The translations under genes were made by a program, and so were the position numbers. A DNA stretch of 64,000 bases from Choristoneura fumiferana. Its lineage: Eukaryota > Arthropoda > Insecta > Lepidoptera > Tortricidae. The stretch covers positions 10,510,802 through 10,574,801 of the forward strand of contig NC_133494.1 of NCBI RefSeq assembly GCF_025370935.1, read 5' to 3'. This document shows, piece after piece, positions 34,386-45,580 of this stretch (position 1 is its first letter; every line of letters starts with the position of its first letter). The notes below the pieces were generated by a model. That model had not been told where the DNA came from. It saw only the letters and a program-made list of their open reading frames with translations, and ran no database searches.

Positions 34386-34391
34386 TTTATT
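34386..34391 (-). terminator. poly(A) signal of the four-exon minus-strand gene
   Basis: AATAAA on the minus strand lies 142 bp after the stop codon at 34535-34533. The two genes converge tail to tail. Confidence 0.65.
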
Positions 34392-34532
34392 CGATAAAAA
34401 GACACAAAACAGTTCACTTCTATAATATAGAACTAGATACAGAACATACAATTATAACATAGTATAAAAATTGTTTTAATTTTGAAAGTGATTTGCGTTG
34501 TCATTTGTGTGAGATACTCCTTCGTCTTATAG

Positions 34533-34635
34533 CTAGTGAGATTGTGGCACATTCAAGGCAGCCCACATGTTGTCAAGCTTAGTAGTCTGCTTGCTAATCT
34601 TAGGCTCGGTCTTACTGGAAGAGTTAGCAGCGGAT
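34533..34635 (-). CDS. unknown gene, coding exon 4 (last)
   Basis: Acceptor AAACATTACAG precedes 34635. It encodes SAANSSSKTEPKISKQTTKL then DNMWAALNVPQSH and a TAG stop. A poly(A) signal follows at 34391-34386. Confidence 0.65.
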
Positions 34636-37600
34636 CTGTAATGTTTAGAATGAGGGCTAAAAAACAGGCGAAATAACGCTAGATGGCGTTAGTATCGTGA
34701 GGTTTTTTTTTGACGTTATGGTCTTGTTTGCGATTGGCTAATAACTAAATGAGCGAGATCGGAACGCCAAAAAAACCGTACGATACTAACGCCATCTATT
34801 TAGCGATATTTCGCCTGTCTTTTAGCCCTAATTGGGTAGTGTCCTGGGCACAAGTCCTGGGTAAAAAAAATATCTATTTAGTCAATCATTTAGATTATAA
34901 GAAAAAATTGGACGCGTATTTTTTCTTCTGTCAATCAAGCAAAAAATGACAAAGATGCAGCACATGGGAGTGGGGCCCGTGACGTCACGCTGTGCTAAAA
35001 TGTGTCGAACGGCGTGATCGTGCAGGGCTACTACGAAACTTGAAGTTCGTGTCGTGCGGTCCCTCTGTACCACTACCATGAGTTTACTTACAGTGACCGT
35101 ACTCGCTAGCGACGGCGTAAATTATTTGTATGGAGAATTGTACAGCGCCCCTACAAATAATTTACGCCGTCACTATCGAGTACGGTCACTGTAAACTCAT
35201 GGTAGTGGTACTGACACATACTATTTAATACGTTTAGGCAAGCGCGGCGCACTCCGCGATATAGGTGCGATTCTGTAAGTATCAAAACACCCCACGCCGG
35301 CGTGGGTTAACTCACTAGGGCTATGAGCACCGCCCGGCACGCACGCTCGCAGTCTCTCGCTCGAACTAGTCGCGCCGCGTAACGCTACGGTAGCTGTGTG
35401 ATTTTCGTGAAACTGGTTCACGATGAGTGCAAAAACATATTGCATTCATATTTATTTTATTTATATATTCATATTCTATACATAACATTACACTAACTGA
35501 CCCAATTTTGTTCGGAACCATATTAAGTGCGAGTGCGACAAAAGAACAGATAGGTAATTCGCGATTTACGAATGCCCACTGCGGGCGTACAAATAGAGTT
35601 GCGCCTTGCGCCCGCTCGGTCTTCCATGGGAGTGCTCCGATCTCGGTCAATCGGTCAAATGAACTAGTTCGGTCTTTTAGTTCCTTTAGCTCCGAGCGGC
35701 TCCGACCGAAACAGGGAAAGGGAAAGGGATGGGAGCGAGTTTAAGACTCGAATCGGTCATGAACTGAACTGGGAGCTAAAGATCGGAATGTTAAAAAATG
35801 AGGAGTATAATAAAAAAATTACGTTGTAATCAGATAAAAAAATCAAATATTTATTTGTTGTCGTAGTGTTTAGTTTCGTTTAACCGGGTTTCTAAGTATG
35901 GTTCTTTGGTATCGTCAAACAAGCGGACAATGTACAATGTAAAATAAATGCGTCTCCCTCGCACTCGAGCAGGATACGCTTTGAAATAATACTATTTGTC
36001 TTGTTCACATCAACCGAGCACCGCGCCATGCCGTCCGCTCCGCTCTTTAGGTACCTATTCGTTTCCTCGTTCACTCGCTCACTCCCAGCTCCCGCTCCGT
36101 TTTAGCTCCGGTCCGGAGACAAAGGAGCGCGGACCGAGACCGATTAAGATCGTTTACGAGGAACTAGTTCTATTTGGTCCGCGATGGGAATTCATTCTTT
36201 TTAGTTCTTAGTTTAGGACCGACTCAAGCCTACGTACAAAGCCTTTGAGGCAGCCGACGACGCATTCGGCACGCGACCACAATTATCCATTTTGTGACCG
36301 TCGGTGATCGTAGGCGCGTCAATTTAAAAATGCTAGAAAACTAAGTATTTGTCCGAATTTACTCTAAAGTTATATGTAAGTATTATTTTTTATTGATTAA
36401 CAACCCTATCCTAAACCAAAACGTTGGTGCTGAATAATAACGACCTTCGCGTGCAGCACTAGAGTTCAATGTTGCTTGGTGGTGCGCGGTGAATTTGCTA
36501 TTAAAAATTACGTAGGCATATAAAATGGCGGCTTTCGTCAACATGAAAAGAGGGAACCTTCTGTACTTGTACTATTAATTATTCTGTGGTTTAGGCACGA
36601 GAGATCCGTTCACTATAGTGAGCACATAGATACTCGAACCGTGTCTACATCGTGCTATCGAAGTTTCACAACTCGGACGCATATATGTATACAAGTTCCG
36701 AAGCTCGTCCTTCGGACTTCGGTCCCCAGGCATAACACCTGCCTGGAGAGAGATCTCTCTATTAGAGCTTCCCCCCTCACAAATTTGATTTAAATGCTTA
36801 CTGCTGCAACTCTCCGTTGACTACGGGCCCTTCGTTTACGTTCTTCACATTGTGGGGCGAGTAGCGGTTGTAAAGGCCCCAGATGCTGTTCATTAGTTTG
36901 CTGTTGTACTTTAGCGGCGACAGCTCCATGACTGTAATGTTAACATAATATTTTTAGGTCAAGAGTTTAAAGTCTCGAGGATATAAATTAGGGAAGTGAA
37001 AGAGGCCTTTTAATAGATTACACGCACATACTTATACTTACGCACACTGGCATACACACACTCATTATCTCACACTCACGCACTTATGTAGGTACGTGAA
37101 CGCGTGTTATTATATCTGAATTACATACATATTTAACACACGCGCACAATTAATTACTCTTGTTCAATTCAATCTAAATGTAGCATTATTGAGCGTAGGA
37201 TTTAGGATTTTCGGGTTAGTCCTACAAGGAACCTTTATAGTTTCGTTATATCCGTCCTTCCGCGGTTTAGCTTAGAGATTGCTAGTGCTGGAAAGCTGTA
37301 TTTTACACGAGTAGCTATACACTATACATACCTACTCATACCTATACTCATATGTTAACCGCGCCGACAGTGGTAAAATTAAATTTGGTTTTTATTTAGG
37401 GTATTGAGCATTAGTTACTTTGTGAGAAAAAATGTGCGTACAATACCCAATTAGCAGATTAATTACAGATTATTAGCAGAATCATTATTAGCCAGCTACG
37501 CTGATTGATCAGCTTGACTCAGCCATAAGTCAGAAGGCATCCGGCATTTTTTTTTTGTATTATGAGAGGGAGACAAGTACCTAAGCATGCGGGTCATGAC

Positions 37601-40600
37601 CACCACCACCACCGCCCATTTAAGTACCTACCCCCTGTTTCACCATCCATTGATTAAATTTACTTGACGGATAAGTGTGATGCCGTCCTTTAAAGAAAGT
37701 GTAAACCCCATCAATATATGTATATATAAATATATAAATATCATGGGACACTTGACACCAATTGACCCAGTCCTAGTCCCAAACTAAGCGAAGCCTGTAC
37801 TATTTAGGCAACGGATAAACATACTTATGTAGATAAATACATACTTACTTAAATACATATGAAACATCCAAGACCCGAGAACATGTATTCGTATTATTCA
37901 TTCAAAATATCTGCCCCGGCCGGGAATCGAACCCGGGATCTCAAGCTTCATAGTCAGGTTCTCTAACCACTTGGTGAATGACGCAGGGCTTGTGTTAATT
38001 GTGTTTGGATTAATTGTACTCACAGTTGGTGTTAAAGATCTTGGCATTCGGGTCCCTGCCAGACTTGACGTTGGACACCTTCATATCGCGCTGGGTCTCG
38101 CGGATGCGGCCGGCGGAGAAGGCTGACGGTGGAATCGACGCCATTCCCTTTACTTGACACGCTGGAAATAATATTTACCACTATTTAGACATCTCAAAGG
38201 TGCATCTGAGGATGGGGGAAGTCGCAAACCACACAGAAGAGACGTGGGAAGGGGGCGCGTCGCAGTCGCGGCGCCCCTTGAATCAATTTTCATAGTAAAT
38301 GTACTTATAGAATCGGCGTGACCCAAAGCAGACAGAAGAGACGAGGCAGAGACGCCCTGTCCTACGTCTCTTCTTGTGGCTTGCGCCTTTGTCCAACAGT
38401 GGGCGTCCTACGGCTGATACGAGTATGATGATTATGATGAAAGAATATTTAATGATAATATCATTATAGGTCTGGCAATCAAATGTACGGGATTTTACTG
38501 AATTTTCATAAAAGTTTCCAACAGTTTTTATTAATCGTAAGGTAGTGTTCATTGACGTTAAGAACATCCGTGCAAAATTTCATGTAGGTACCTACGAGTA
38601 TTTAGACTTAATGGTTAAGTGTGCAATTTTGCATGGATTCCAATGGAAAATCGGAATAAAAACTAGTCTATGTTATTTCAGAGGCCTACAATGAATGTAA
38701 CGCCAGTTGAAAGTATCACCTTTTTGAATTAGTACCTACATTTTGCGTACTTACTTACATATGTACATGTAAACGAGTACCTATGAAAATGCAAGACCAG
38801 CTATGCATGGATGTACGATTCAGTTCGATAAATATGAGCATACTTAATGCCCATCAAGTTATGCACAAACCGCACTTTCTGTATTTAATTATTCATACTG
38901 AATATTTATTAACTGACTTCAAAAAAGGAGGAGGTTATCAATTCGGTTGTATGTTTTTTTATTTATCCTAATGAACTGCATCGTAGCCAGAATGACAAAA
39001 AACGCTTAGCAAAATTGCTCAAATCTTTACGAGTATGTACTTTGCAGAAATTATTATGGGCACTTGTAAAACTGACATTCATGCTCCATATTTCAATAGT
39101 TTTTATTACCTACTTATGACCTTTAAGCCTTTGTTATCAACAAAGTTATATTTTGCGATATCGACAGGTGCATTTCAGCTGTCCAACAAAGGCCACCATA
39201 CTTTATTGCCTATCTGCTTACATCGATCGGTACTACTATTTTCGGATATTTATTTATTACTTAGGTTAGGTACTCAAAAACTACTTAAGTAAATAAGATT
39301 AAAACATAGAAAGCGTTGGCCCTTGGGGGGTAGTTTGAGTCTAGGGGGATATAGGATAGTTTTCATCCCGGAAAATTGCATAGTTCCCACGGGATAGCGC
39401 GCGGGAGCTAGTGGCATATAATATAAACTAGATTTTTACATAACAAAAATGTTGTATTTTCAGAAGAACTCACTCAGAATAAATTAACTAAACTAAGACT
39501 TTACTTACCTAAAACTTATATACATAAAGTATTGACCTTCTTGCGTTTTAACAATCCCTGAGTCCATTTATATACTTAGGTATCTACTCGTACCTACAGC
39601 AATTTTAGTGCAACGACCTCTAGAACCGCTACTCTTAAGGCTACTCTATTGAAAATGACAGTGAACAGTCGTGCAGTGTTATCTTGGTAGTTGTTAACAA
39701 AAAGATGCAGGCGCCACCTAACCCGTACCACAAAAATTACAAGTGCTACAAATCGACATTATTCTTAAATTTCTCATACAAAAAAGTGACAATTATGTGG
39801 AATTGTTGTAGCACTTGAAATGTTTGTGGTACTGAGGCCATCAGAGGCCTTATTATCTAACTCTAACACACTTCGCATCACAATCGGTTTCACCACTTCT
39901 TTCCGTCACATGGCATACGACGAGGGTAGAAAGAGATGGCGAATGCGATCGCAAACGTCAGCTCGTCAGACAATATGGCCTCAGACCCCAGTATCAGTAC
40001 CACAAACGTTACAAGTGCTACAATTGTACACAATTGTCACCTTTTTGTATGAGAAATTTAACGATTACCTAAGTATGTCGATTTTTAGCACTTGTAATTT
40101 TTGTGGTACAGGGACACTTGACACCAATTGACCTAGTCCCAAACTAAGCAAAGCTTGTACTATGGATATTAGGCAACGGATATGTGGGTGAAAGGTTAAT
40201 ATAAACGCCCATATAAACATACATAATATACTTTATATATGAATAAATGGATATTAAACATCCAAGACCCGTGAACAAACATTTGTACCAATTATTCATA
40301 CAAATATCTGCCCCGGCGGGAATCGAACCCGGGACCTCAAGCTTCGAAGTCAGGTTCTCTAACCACTTGGCCATCCGGTCGTCAATGCGATGTCACTATG
40401 ACTTTTTCTACGAAAAGGTAGGTAAGTACCTATCGACGAAAAACTGCCATTTTCGTATGAATCTTTTTTCTGTTGTTTAGATAAAAATGAAGAGGCAAAA
40501 TATTAATCGAATCGAACTGTAGTTATGTGTTTATCTGTTTATTATTTGCGTGTGTTTCTTTTTCTTTTATCACAGCGCACTTTGTCACGCTGTGATAAAA

Positions 40601-40987
40601 TCCGTATTTGGCCAAGTGCCGACTGTAGCTACATAGAGAGAGAGAGAGAGTAGAGGAAAACAGACAGACAGACAAACAAAAGCACACATCGCGTTAGATC
40701 GAACGAAAATGTTTTGTAACTTTATAGTAGGTAGTAAAATCGAAATGCATACGTAGGCAGTAAGTACTAATCTACTACTTAGTTTATGTAGATTGTAGAT
40801 AGGTACATGTAGTAACTAACTAAGCACTGGCCATTTTTTTCGGGTTAAAATTACCTTTACACAGATTGAAGAATATATCGGACACCAAGGTGGCCTCGTA
40901 GAGCGCTTCGATCTTAAAGGCGGCTTCGTCCAGGCTCCCGCTGAGGCCGTCCCCGTTGAACTTCAACGTGCTTAGTAAATGCACCAT
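34533..40987 (-). CDS. unrecognised four-exon gene, about 167-aa protein
   Basis: The coding exons are 40987-40855, 38161-38024, 36931-36802 and 34635-34533. Phases match at every junction and total 504 bases. The start is the first ATG downstream of a TATA-like box at 41147-41154. The protein begins MVHLLSTLKFNGDGLSG. It is rich in Asn, Ser and Lys, has no signal peptide or membrane segment, and includes SDIFFNLCKACQVKG, SLMNSIWGLYNRYSP-like and KLDNMWAALNVPQSH (C-terminus). The last junction uses CA|GTAAGC; if that intron is kept, translation stops at once (TAA 36800-36798) after 133 aa. I do not recognise the family and assign no function. Conserved-looking residues and consistent phases support a real gene. 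Confidence 0.7.
34649..34834. mobile_element. foldback MITE, family C (AATGAGGGCTA ends)
   Basis: The left arm AGGGCTAAAAAACAGGCGAA is mirrored by TTCGCCTGTCTTTTAGCCCT. Inside, GTTAGTATCGTGAGG and ACGATACTAACGCCATCT also pair. It lies within the last intron of the unknown gene, 14 bp upstream of exon 4. The downstream DNA to about 35010 is also shared with 57850-58035. Confidence 0.75.
35030..35235. mobile_element. family-B MITE remnant carrying a nested MITE
   Basis: GGGCTACTACGAAACTTGAAG ... CCCTCTG matches the left half of the element at 24003-24128. The family sequence resumes after the insert with ACACATACTATTTAATACG. The right arm is lost. Confidence 0.7.
35068..35210. mobile_element. 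nested foldback MITE with CTG target duplication
   Basis: The inverted ends TACCACTACCATGAGTTTAC and GTAAACTCATGGTAGTGGTA enclose 143 bp. CTG lies on both sides (35065-35067 and 35211-35213). Comparison with 24047-24060 shows the empty site CCCTCTGACAC, confirming the insertion and a 3-bp duplication. Confidence 0.85.
35236..36797. other. intron of the unknown gene; GC-rich repeat-like DNA
   Basis: Positions 35240-35420 are GC-rich without a recognised exon. Around 35590-36240, GAACTAGTTC-type words recur in opposite orientation (35660 and 36160) with GGTCGGAGC / GCTCCGxxCG-like DNA, suggesting a decayed DNA transposon. Positions 36735-36765 contain a hairpin (CCAGGCATAACACCTGCCTGG). Confidence 0.4.
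36802..36931 (-). CDS. unknown gene, coding exon 3
   Basis: Acceptor ACATTACAG precedes 36931; donor GTAAGC is at 36801-36796. It encodes FMELSPLKYNSKLMNSIWGL, then YNRYSPHNVKNVNEGP and VVNGELQ. Confidence 0.75.
36932..38023 (-). other. intron 2 of the unknown gene
   Basis: Contains a fragment of the 41452 repeat family (37215-37300), a truncated PIF-like MITE (37633-37705) and a SINE (37739-37977). Confidence 0.7.
37739..37977 (-). mobile_element. tRNA-derived SINE, copy 1
   Basis: On the minus strand a tRNA-like head carries an A-box-like CAAGTGGTTAGAGAACC and a B box GGTTCGATTCC, followed by a tRNA-unrelated body ending TTGGTGTCAAGTGTCCC. It matches copy 2 at 40108-40380. The head is not a working tRNA gene: it lacks a proper acceptor stem. 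Confidence 0.75.
38024..38161 (-). CDS. unknown gene, coding exon 2
   Basis: Acceptor TATTTCCAG; donor GTGAGT. It encodes ACQVKGMASIPPSAFSAGRI, then RETQRDMKVSNVKSGRDPN and AKIFNTN. It has an internal ATG in good context that could start a shorter isoform. Confidence 0.75.
39727..40112. mobile_element. two head-to-head foldback elements flanking a third repeat
   Basis: 39727-39834 and 40003-40112 each start and end with GTACCACAAA-type inverted ends and share ACAAGTGCTACAA and CATACAAAAA words in opposite orientation. Between them, 39840-39985 is a copy of the repeat seen at 3490-3625. Confidence 0.65.
40108..40380 (-). mobile_element. tRNA-derived SINE, copy 2
   Basis: The minus-strand head reads GACCGGATGGCCAAGTGGTT and later GGTCCCGGGTTCGATTCCCG. 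The body is homologous to 37739-37977. A truncated third copy lies at 62060-62130. Confidence 0.8.
40855..40987 (-). CDS. unknown gene, coding exon 1
   Basis: ATG at 40987-40985 is the first ATG after the predicted transcription start. The donor is GTAATT. It encodes MVHLLSTLKFNGDGLSGSLD, then EAAFKIEALYEATLVSDIFF and NLCK. The open frame extends further upstream but only with a non-ATG start. Confidence 0.75.
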
Positions 40988-41146
40988 TAAATCACAGTAA
41001 GAGGAATTGGGTAAAGGCACCGAAGATACAAAACTGTAGCCACGGAGAACACACGAGTGCGTCGAGACGAGTCGCGTTCGAGATGCCACTGATCACAAAG
41101 GCAGAAACACGAATACGCCTGACCTCTCGAGTTATCAGTGACCAGC

Positions 41147-41154
41147 AATATAAA
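41147..41154 (-). promoter_or_regulatory. TATA-like box of the unknown gene
   Basis: The minus strand reads CCTTTATATTGC. A start about 30 bp downstream (near 41120) would give a 5' UTR of roughly 130 nt with no upstream ATG. Confidence 0.5.
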
Positions 41155-41254
41155 GGTCTTGTATGTGTGCTACGATAAGGCGCCAATATTTCAACAATGT
41201 GCGGCGTGGTGGTGGTGGCGATGTTTTGAATTCGTTTTAAGACATTATTATGCA

Positions 41255-41451
41255 CCTAACTAAGAGCTTTGATTTATAGCAAAATGATCTGCCATCGCTA
41301 TAGTAGGTATAGGTATTACCACAGAATAAGTATTAGGTGTTACTGTAAGTTATACGCAACTAACGCAGTTTTCCTGTAATAGCTATATAGGTACATTGCG
41401 GGAAAGAGAGCCTACCAATTTAAGAAATTTTAGTGATTTTAGATGGTTTTT
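41255..41451. other. no feature seen
   Basis: AT-rich upstream region of the unknown gene. Confidence 0.4.
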
Positions 41452-42079
41452 AGGGTTCCGGAGCCAAAATGGCAAAAACGGAACCCTTATAGTTTCGCCA
41501 TGTCTGTCTGTCTGTCCGTCCGTCCGCGGCTTTGCTCAGGGAATATCAATGCTAGAAAGCTGTAATTTTGCACGGATATATATGTAAACTATGCTGACAA
41601 AACAGTACAATAAAAAATTGTAAAAAAAATTTTTTTAGGTTACCTCCGATAGACGTAACTAAAGTGGGGGAGATTTTTTTTCTCATTCAACCCTATGGTG
41701 TGGGGTATCGTTGGATAGGTCTTTTAATAGCATTAGGGGTTTGCTAAGACGATTTTTCGATTCAGTGATTTGTTTGCGAAATATTCAACTTTAAAGTGCA
41801 AATTTTCATGAAAATCGAGCGTCCCCTCCCCTCTTAAATCTAAACCGGTGGGTAGAAAAATTTGAAAAATATCAAACTTTCAAGCAAAACTATAACGGCT
41901 AAGTTTGCTTGAGAATTATTAGTAGTTTAAGAGTAAATAGCAGCCTAAGGTATAAAATTTACCTAAACTTGAAAGTTTCCGTATAAAATACGAAATCCTT
42001 AGAAAAATATTACTTAATTTTTCGTAATGGCTACGGAAACCTATTTTGGGCGTGTCCGACACGCTCTTGGCCGGTTTTG
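41452..42079 (+). repeat. lepidopteran dispersed repeat (family D), near-full copy
   Basis: Starts GGGTTCCGGAGCCAAAATGG, has (TGTC)n near 41503-41525, and ends GACACGCTCTTGGCCGGTTTTG. Fragments of the same family are at 7610-7650, 22665-22800, 37215-37300 and 61770-61830. Non-coding; the class is not determinable from sequence alone. Confidence 0.75.
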
Positions 42080-42280
42080 TATTTTGGTCTGTTTCGTCTC
42101 CGGCGTGGTAAAGTGTATTTATTTCAAAAATCTTTGACTGCATCATATGTATTTCGTAGCAAAATACATAGTTTTACTACTTTCGAATGCCATTTCCAAG
42201 TGTGTGACTTTATAAGTCGGTCCTCAGGCAGATCTAATTAGAGTAAGACTATTTTCTTTCCTTATAGGTAATACCTACTA

Positions 42281-42371
42281 TGGGCATTTTTATTTATAGT
42301 TGTACCCTAAGTTTATTATGTTGAAATCGGAGAGATAAACTCAGGGTACAACTTTAAATAGAATTGCCCAG
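42281..42371. mobile_element. small foldback MITE (about 90 bp)
   Basis: TGGGCATTTTTATTTATAGT ... ACCCTAAGTTTA pairs with TAAACTCAGGGTACAACTTT ... TTGCCCA. Confidence 0.7.
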
Positions 42372-43545
42372 ATACGAGCCCAACGGACTAATTATAATCA
42401 GAGGTATTTATTTCTATTAGAATTTCCTTTAATATTATCCGAATCTCCAACGCGACTAATTTTAATTAGAGATATTTATTATTTCTTTTTAGAAATATTC
42501 CTTTAATATTATACGAAATGAGTCCAAGCGCAACACTACGAGCACTTTTAAAGTGGATTTTTAAATATGTAATATTGGTAATAATGTGTTGACACAAACA
42601 CTTTTAGATAAGTGGTGGCCATTATTTATTTAATTTATTTAACACCAAAAAGTGCCCGGGTCATAAATAGGGGTCCAAAATGAATTACGTATTAATTGCC
42701 ATGTAAATAAGATAATAATTAAAAATATCAATGTTATATTGCTGGTAGAAGATAGTATCAGCACTATATAAACATTTACAAATGTGAAAGTTACCTATAT
42801 GAATAGAAATAACATTTTCGTAATGAGATGTTTCTTTTTTTGTATTTTAGTAGTAAATTTAGAAAAGGATTATTGTGTTGTAGGTAGCAAAATTAATTTT
42901 TTTCCGTACATTTCCACTGACTGAAATCGGTATAAAGAAATTAAAATTAAAAATAATGAGTATGTACTAAAGCATTTTTATTTATACTAAGTTTATTCTT
43001 TGAAATCGGAGAGATAAACTCAGGGTACAACTTTAAATAGAATTGCCCAGATACGAGCCCAACGGACTAATTATAATCAGAGGTATTAATTATTTCTTAA
43101 TTAGAAATATTCCTTTAATATTATCCGAAATAGAGCTCCAAGCGCGACTACCCTACGAGCACTTTTGAAGTGGACTGTATACATATGTAATATTGGTAAT
43201 AATGTGTTGACACAGACACTGGTAGGTACCGATAAGTGGTGGCCATTATTCATTTAATTTATTTAACATGCAAAAAGTGCCCGGGTCATAACATAGGGGT
43301 CCAATGAATTACGTATTAATTGCCATGTAAATAAGATAATAAGTTAAAATATCAATGTATATGCTGGTAGAAGATGAGGAGCAGCTACTATGCGATAACG
43401 CTACAAGTGGTGAAGGAACTTTGAATAGGTACAAACATAATTAAGAGATGCCCTCATTTATTTTAAGTAGTAAATTTAGAAGAGGATTATTGTGTTGTAG
43501 GTAGGTATTAATCTTTATCCGTACATAAAACACATGAAATTATAA
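42281..43545 (+). repeat. tandem duplication, unit about 690 bp
   Basis: Unit A (42284-42960) and unit B (42972-43545) align through GAATTGCCCAGATACGAGCC, GGTAATAATGTGTTGACACA, AAAAGTGCCCGGGTCATAA and GGATTATTGTGTTGTAGGTAG. Each starts with a small foldback element (42281-42371 intact; the copy in unit B lacks part of the left arm). No gene is inside. Confidence 0.85.
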
Positions 43546-44953
43546 AAAAAAGAAATGGAAAAATAATGAGATGTACAAAGGCGGACTTGTCTCTTGCAAC
43601 TAAGTGATTTATCAACTGAAGTGGTAAAAGTAGGAATTGGGCATAAATAAAATAAAATAAAAAATACATCAATAAAATATACCTACTAGGTATGTACATA
43701 TATAATACTACGTAGTATCTCTGTAGGTGAGAAATAATAAATAATATAAAGTCCAATTAATTCCGTTGTGATCACTGATCAGTGAAATGTAGCTACCTCC
43801 AGAGTTCCATTTACTTATACTGGCTGTGTTGTGTTAGACAATCATAGTAGCTTGGAACCATCAGGGCCGTCTTTCACCTATTAGACTACTCCCATTACGA
43901 CGATAGTCCCATACGATATGGGCACAGAGTACATTTTTATATAGGATATGGGTCATATATGTAGTATGTAGGTAAGTAGGTATACCTACCTCTTTCGTAA
44001 AAAGTTAACCAAATATAATGAATAATATAATAATAACGTTTTTCATCGTATTTTGTCGGATTACTTCGTATTTATTTTTTTATTCGACTGGATGTCAAAC
44101 GAGCAAGTGGGTCTCCTGATGGTAAGAGATCACCACTGCCCATAGACACCTGCAACACCAGGGGTAATTATTTTGCTTCCTCAACTAGCTCCAGTAAACT
44201 TCAGTAAGCTTTTCCGACAAAATACGATGGTAAAACACTATTCATTACATTACTGTTATAGTTTATGTTTTTGGTTTGTATGTGTTTTATGATGAGAATT
44301 TATGTACATATATAACATCAAATTTGAGACTACACTATCGAACAAAAAATATAAGCATCCGAATCGTTTACAGTGAACCAAGATATCGACGAACTAACAT
44401 GCGAAACAAATGCAGTCTAATTCATAATTTATCACCTCTTTTCTTTTGGGGACTTTTAAGAATAAATTATATGCTTACAAAGGTTGCAACGGCTGACGTC
44501 AATGACGTGAAATTAAACAAAATACGCGTCACCGTTTGACCTACTTACTTATAAAATAAATGACGCTGGTTTTGTATTTCTTTAACTTGCGTCAGAGGTT
44601 TATTTATTTCTGTCTTACGCATAGGAAGTGTTCTAATCGCCTAGCCTTGAATTTACTGAAGGATTAGAAGACCCCTTACAAAAGAACAATGACTTTATAG
44701 TCATGAGCTGATCTGATAATGGTGGCCATCGTTACAGGGCAAAGGTCGGTAACTACAGATGTAGTACACATAATGGTTATCCACCAAGAAAAGTCGCATC
44801 TCAGTCAAAATACGACCAGCACCAAGTGTCAATCAATTATTGTATTGAGTGACATTTTCATATCCATTAATATGGAACTTTATTATTTAGGGTCAAATGT
44901 CAAAATGAAAAAAAATTACGGCTGTACGATGGCTACTGAAGCAAATTGAGAGA
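43546..44953. other. no gene seen; one LINE/SINE tail
   Basis: Positions 44075-44165 (CAAACGAGCAAGTGGGTCTC, CACTGCCCATAGACACCTGC) are a common lepidopteran repeat tail; a related copy lies at 59650-59745. The rest is AT-rich. Confidence 0.5.
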
Positions 44954-45049
44954 GTACAGTCAGCAGCAAAAGTGGTTGAGCGGTTACGGTGCTCAATATG
45001 ATCTACACGTCTCTACTGCCAAAGTAGTAAGGGAAGTTTAGATAATTTT

Positions 45050-45300
45050 TAACCGACTTCAAAAAAAAGGTTATCAATTCGGTTTTTTTTTAAATGTTTG
45101 TTACCTCAGAACTCCGTCATTTATGAACCGATTTGAATTTTTTTTTTAGTTCGTCTAGGAATGCTTTCAATTAGGTCCCATAAGCAGCAAATTAGGATCT
45201 GATGATCGGATCCTAAGGAAATCGAGGGAACTCTTCAAATATTGTAGGGACACCTATGGTAATTTGGATATATTTAGCAGTAACTCGTGCATTTGCTATT
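45050..45300 (+). repeat. dispersed repeat (ACCGACTTCAAAAAA type)
   Basis: AACCGACTTCAAAAAAAAGG followed by TTATCAATTCGG and CCGTCATTTATGAACCGATT is a widespread lepidopteran repeat. A fragment lies at 38915-38965. Confidence 0.65.
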
Positions 45301-45580
45301 AAAAATCATCATTTGGTAAAGTGAAACTGATGATGAAGACCACAGTTGACCATCCTAGTTACCTACTCAATAACAAGTATTTCACGGGTTGAATTTTAGT
45401 TACTTTGACACAGTTGCTAAGCAATTTATGCTCCGCGTAATGCATATGGTAAAACGGGTGGTGATCCGAAGCACCAGGACTCCTCAATAATGAACGTCTC
45501 CGCATCGGACAAAGCAATCGTTCGTAAAAGGTGACGAGCAGTTGATATTAAACTTACACCAAAAAGCGTGAGAAAAAAAT

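Larger units (their letters stand above)
38162..40854 (-). other. intron 1 of the unknown gene
   Basis: A repeat-filled 2.7-kb intron. It holds a LINE tail (about 38190-38440, with CCTTTGTCCAACAGTGGGCG), a family-A remnant (39340-39418), paired foldback elements (39727-40112), SINE copy 2 (40108-40380) and an (AG)n run at about 40635-40650. Confidence 0.7.

Noticed and set aside
35427..35744. open frame of 105 codons in GC-rich DNA
   Set aside because: Low-complexity, overlapping open frames on both strands and repeat-like words suggest a decayed DNA element, not a gene.
36798..36800. TAA as the true end of the unknown gene
   Set aside because: It overlaps a good donor (CA|GTAAGC), and a phase-matched exon with stop and poly(A) signal lies downstream. 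Kept as an alternative ending only.
37911..37985. possible tRNA gene (GGTTCGATTCC B box)
   Set aside because: No matching acceptor stem, and the same head is followed by a shared SINE body at 40108-40380, so it is a SINE head.
40988..41089. upstream extension of the unknown gene's first exon
   Set aside because: The frame continues upstream but only from a non-ATG codon (GTG); the first ATG after the TATA-like box is at 40987.
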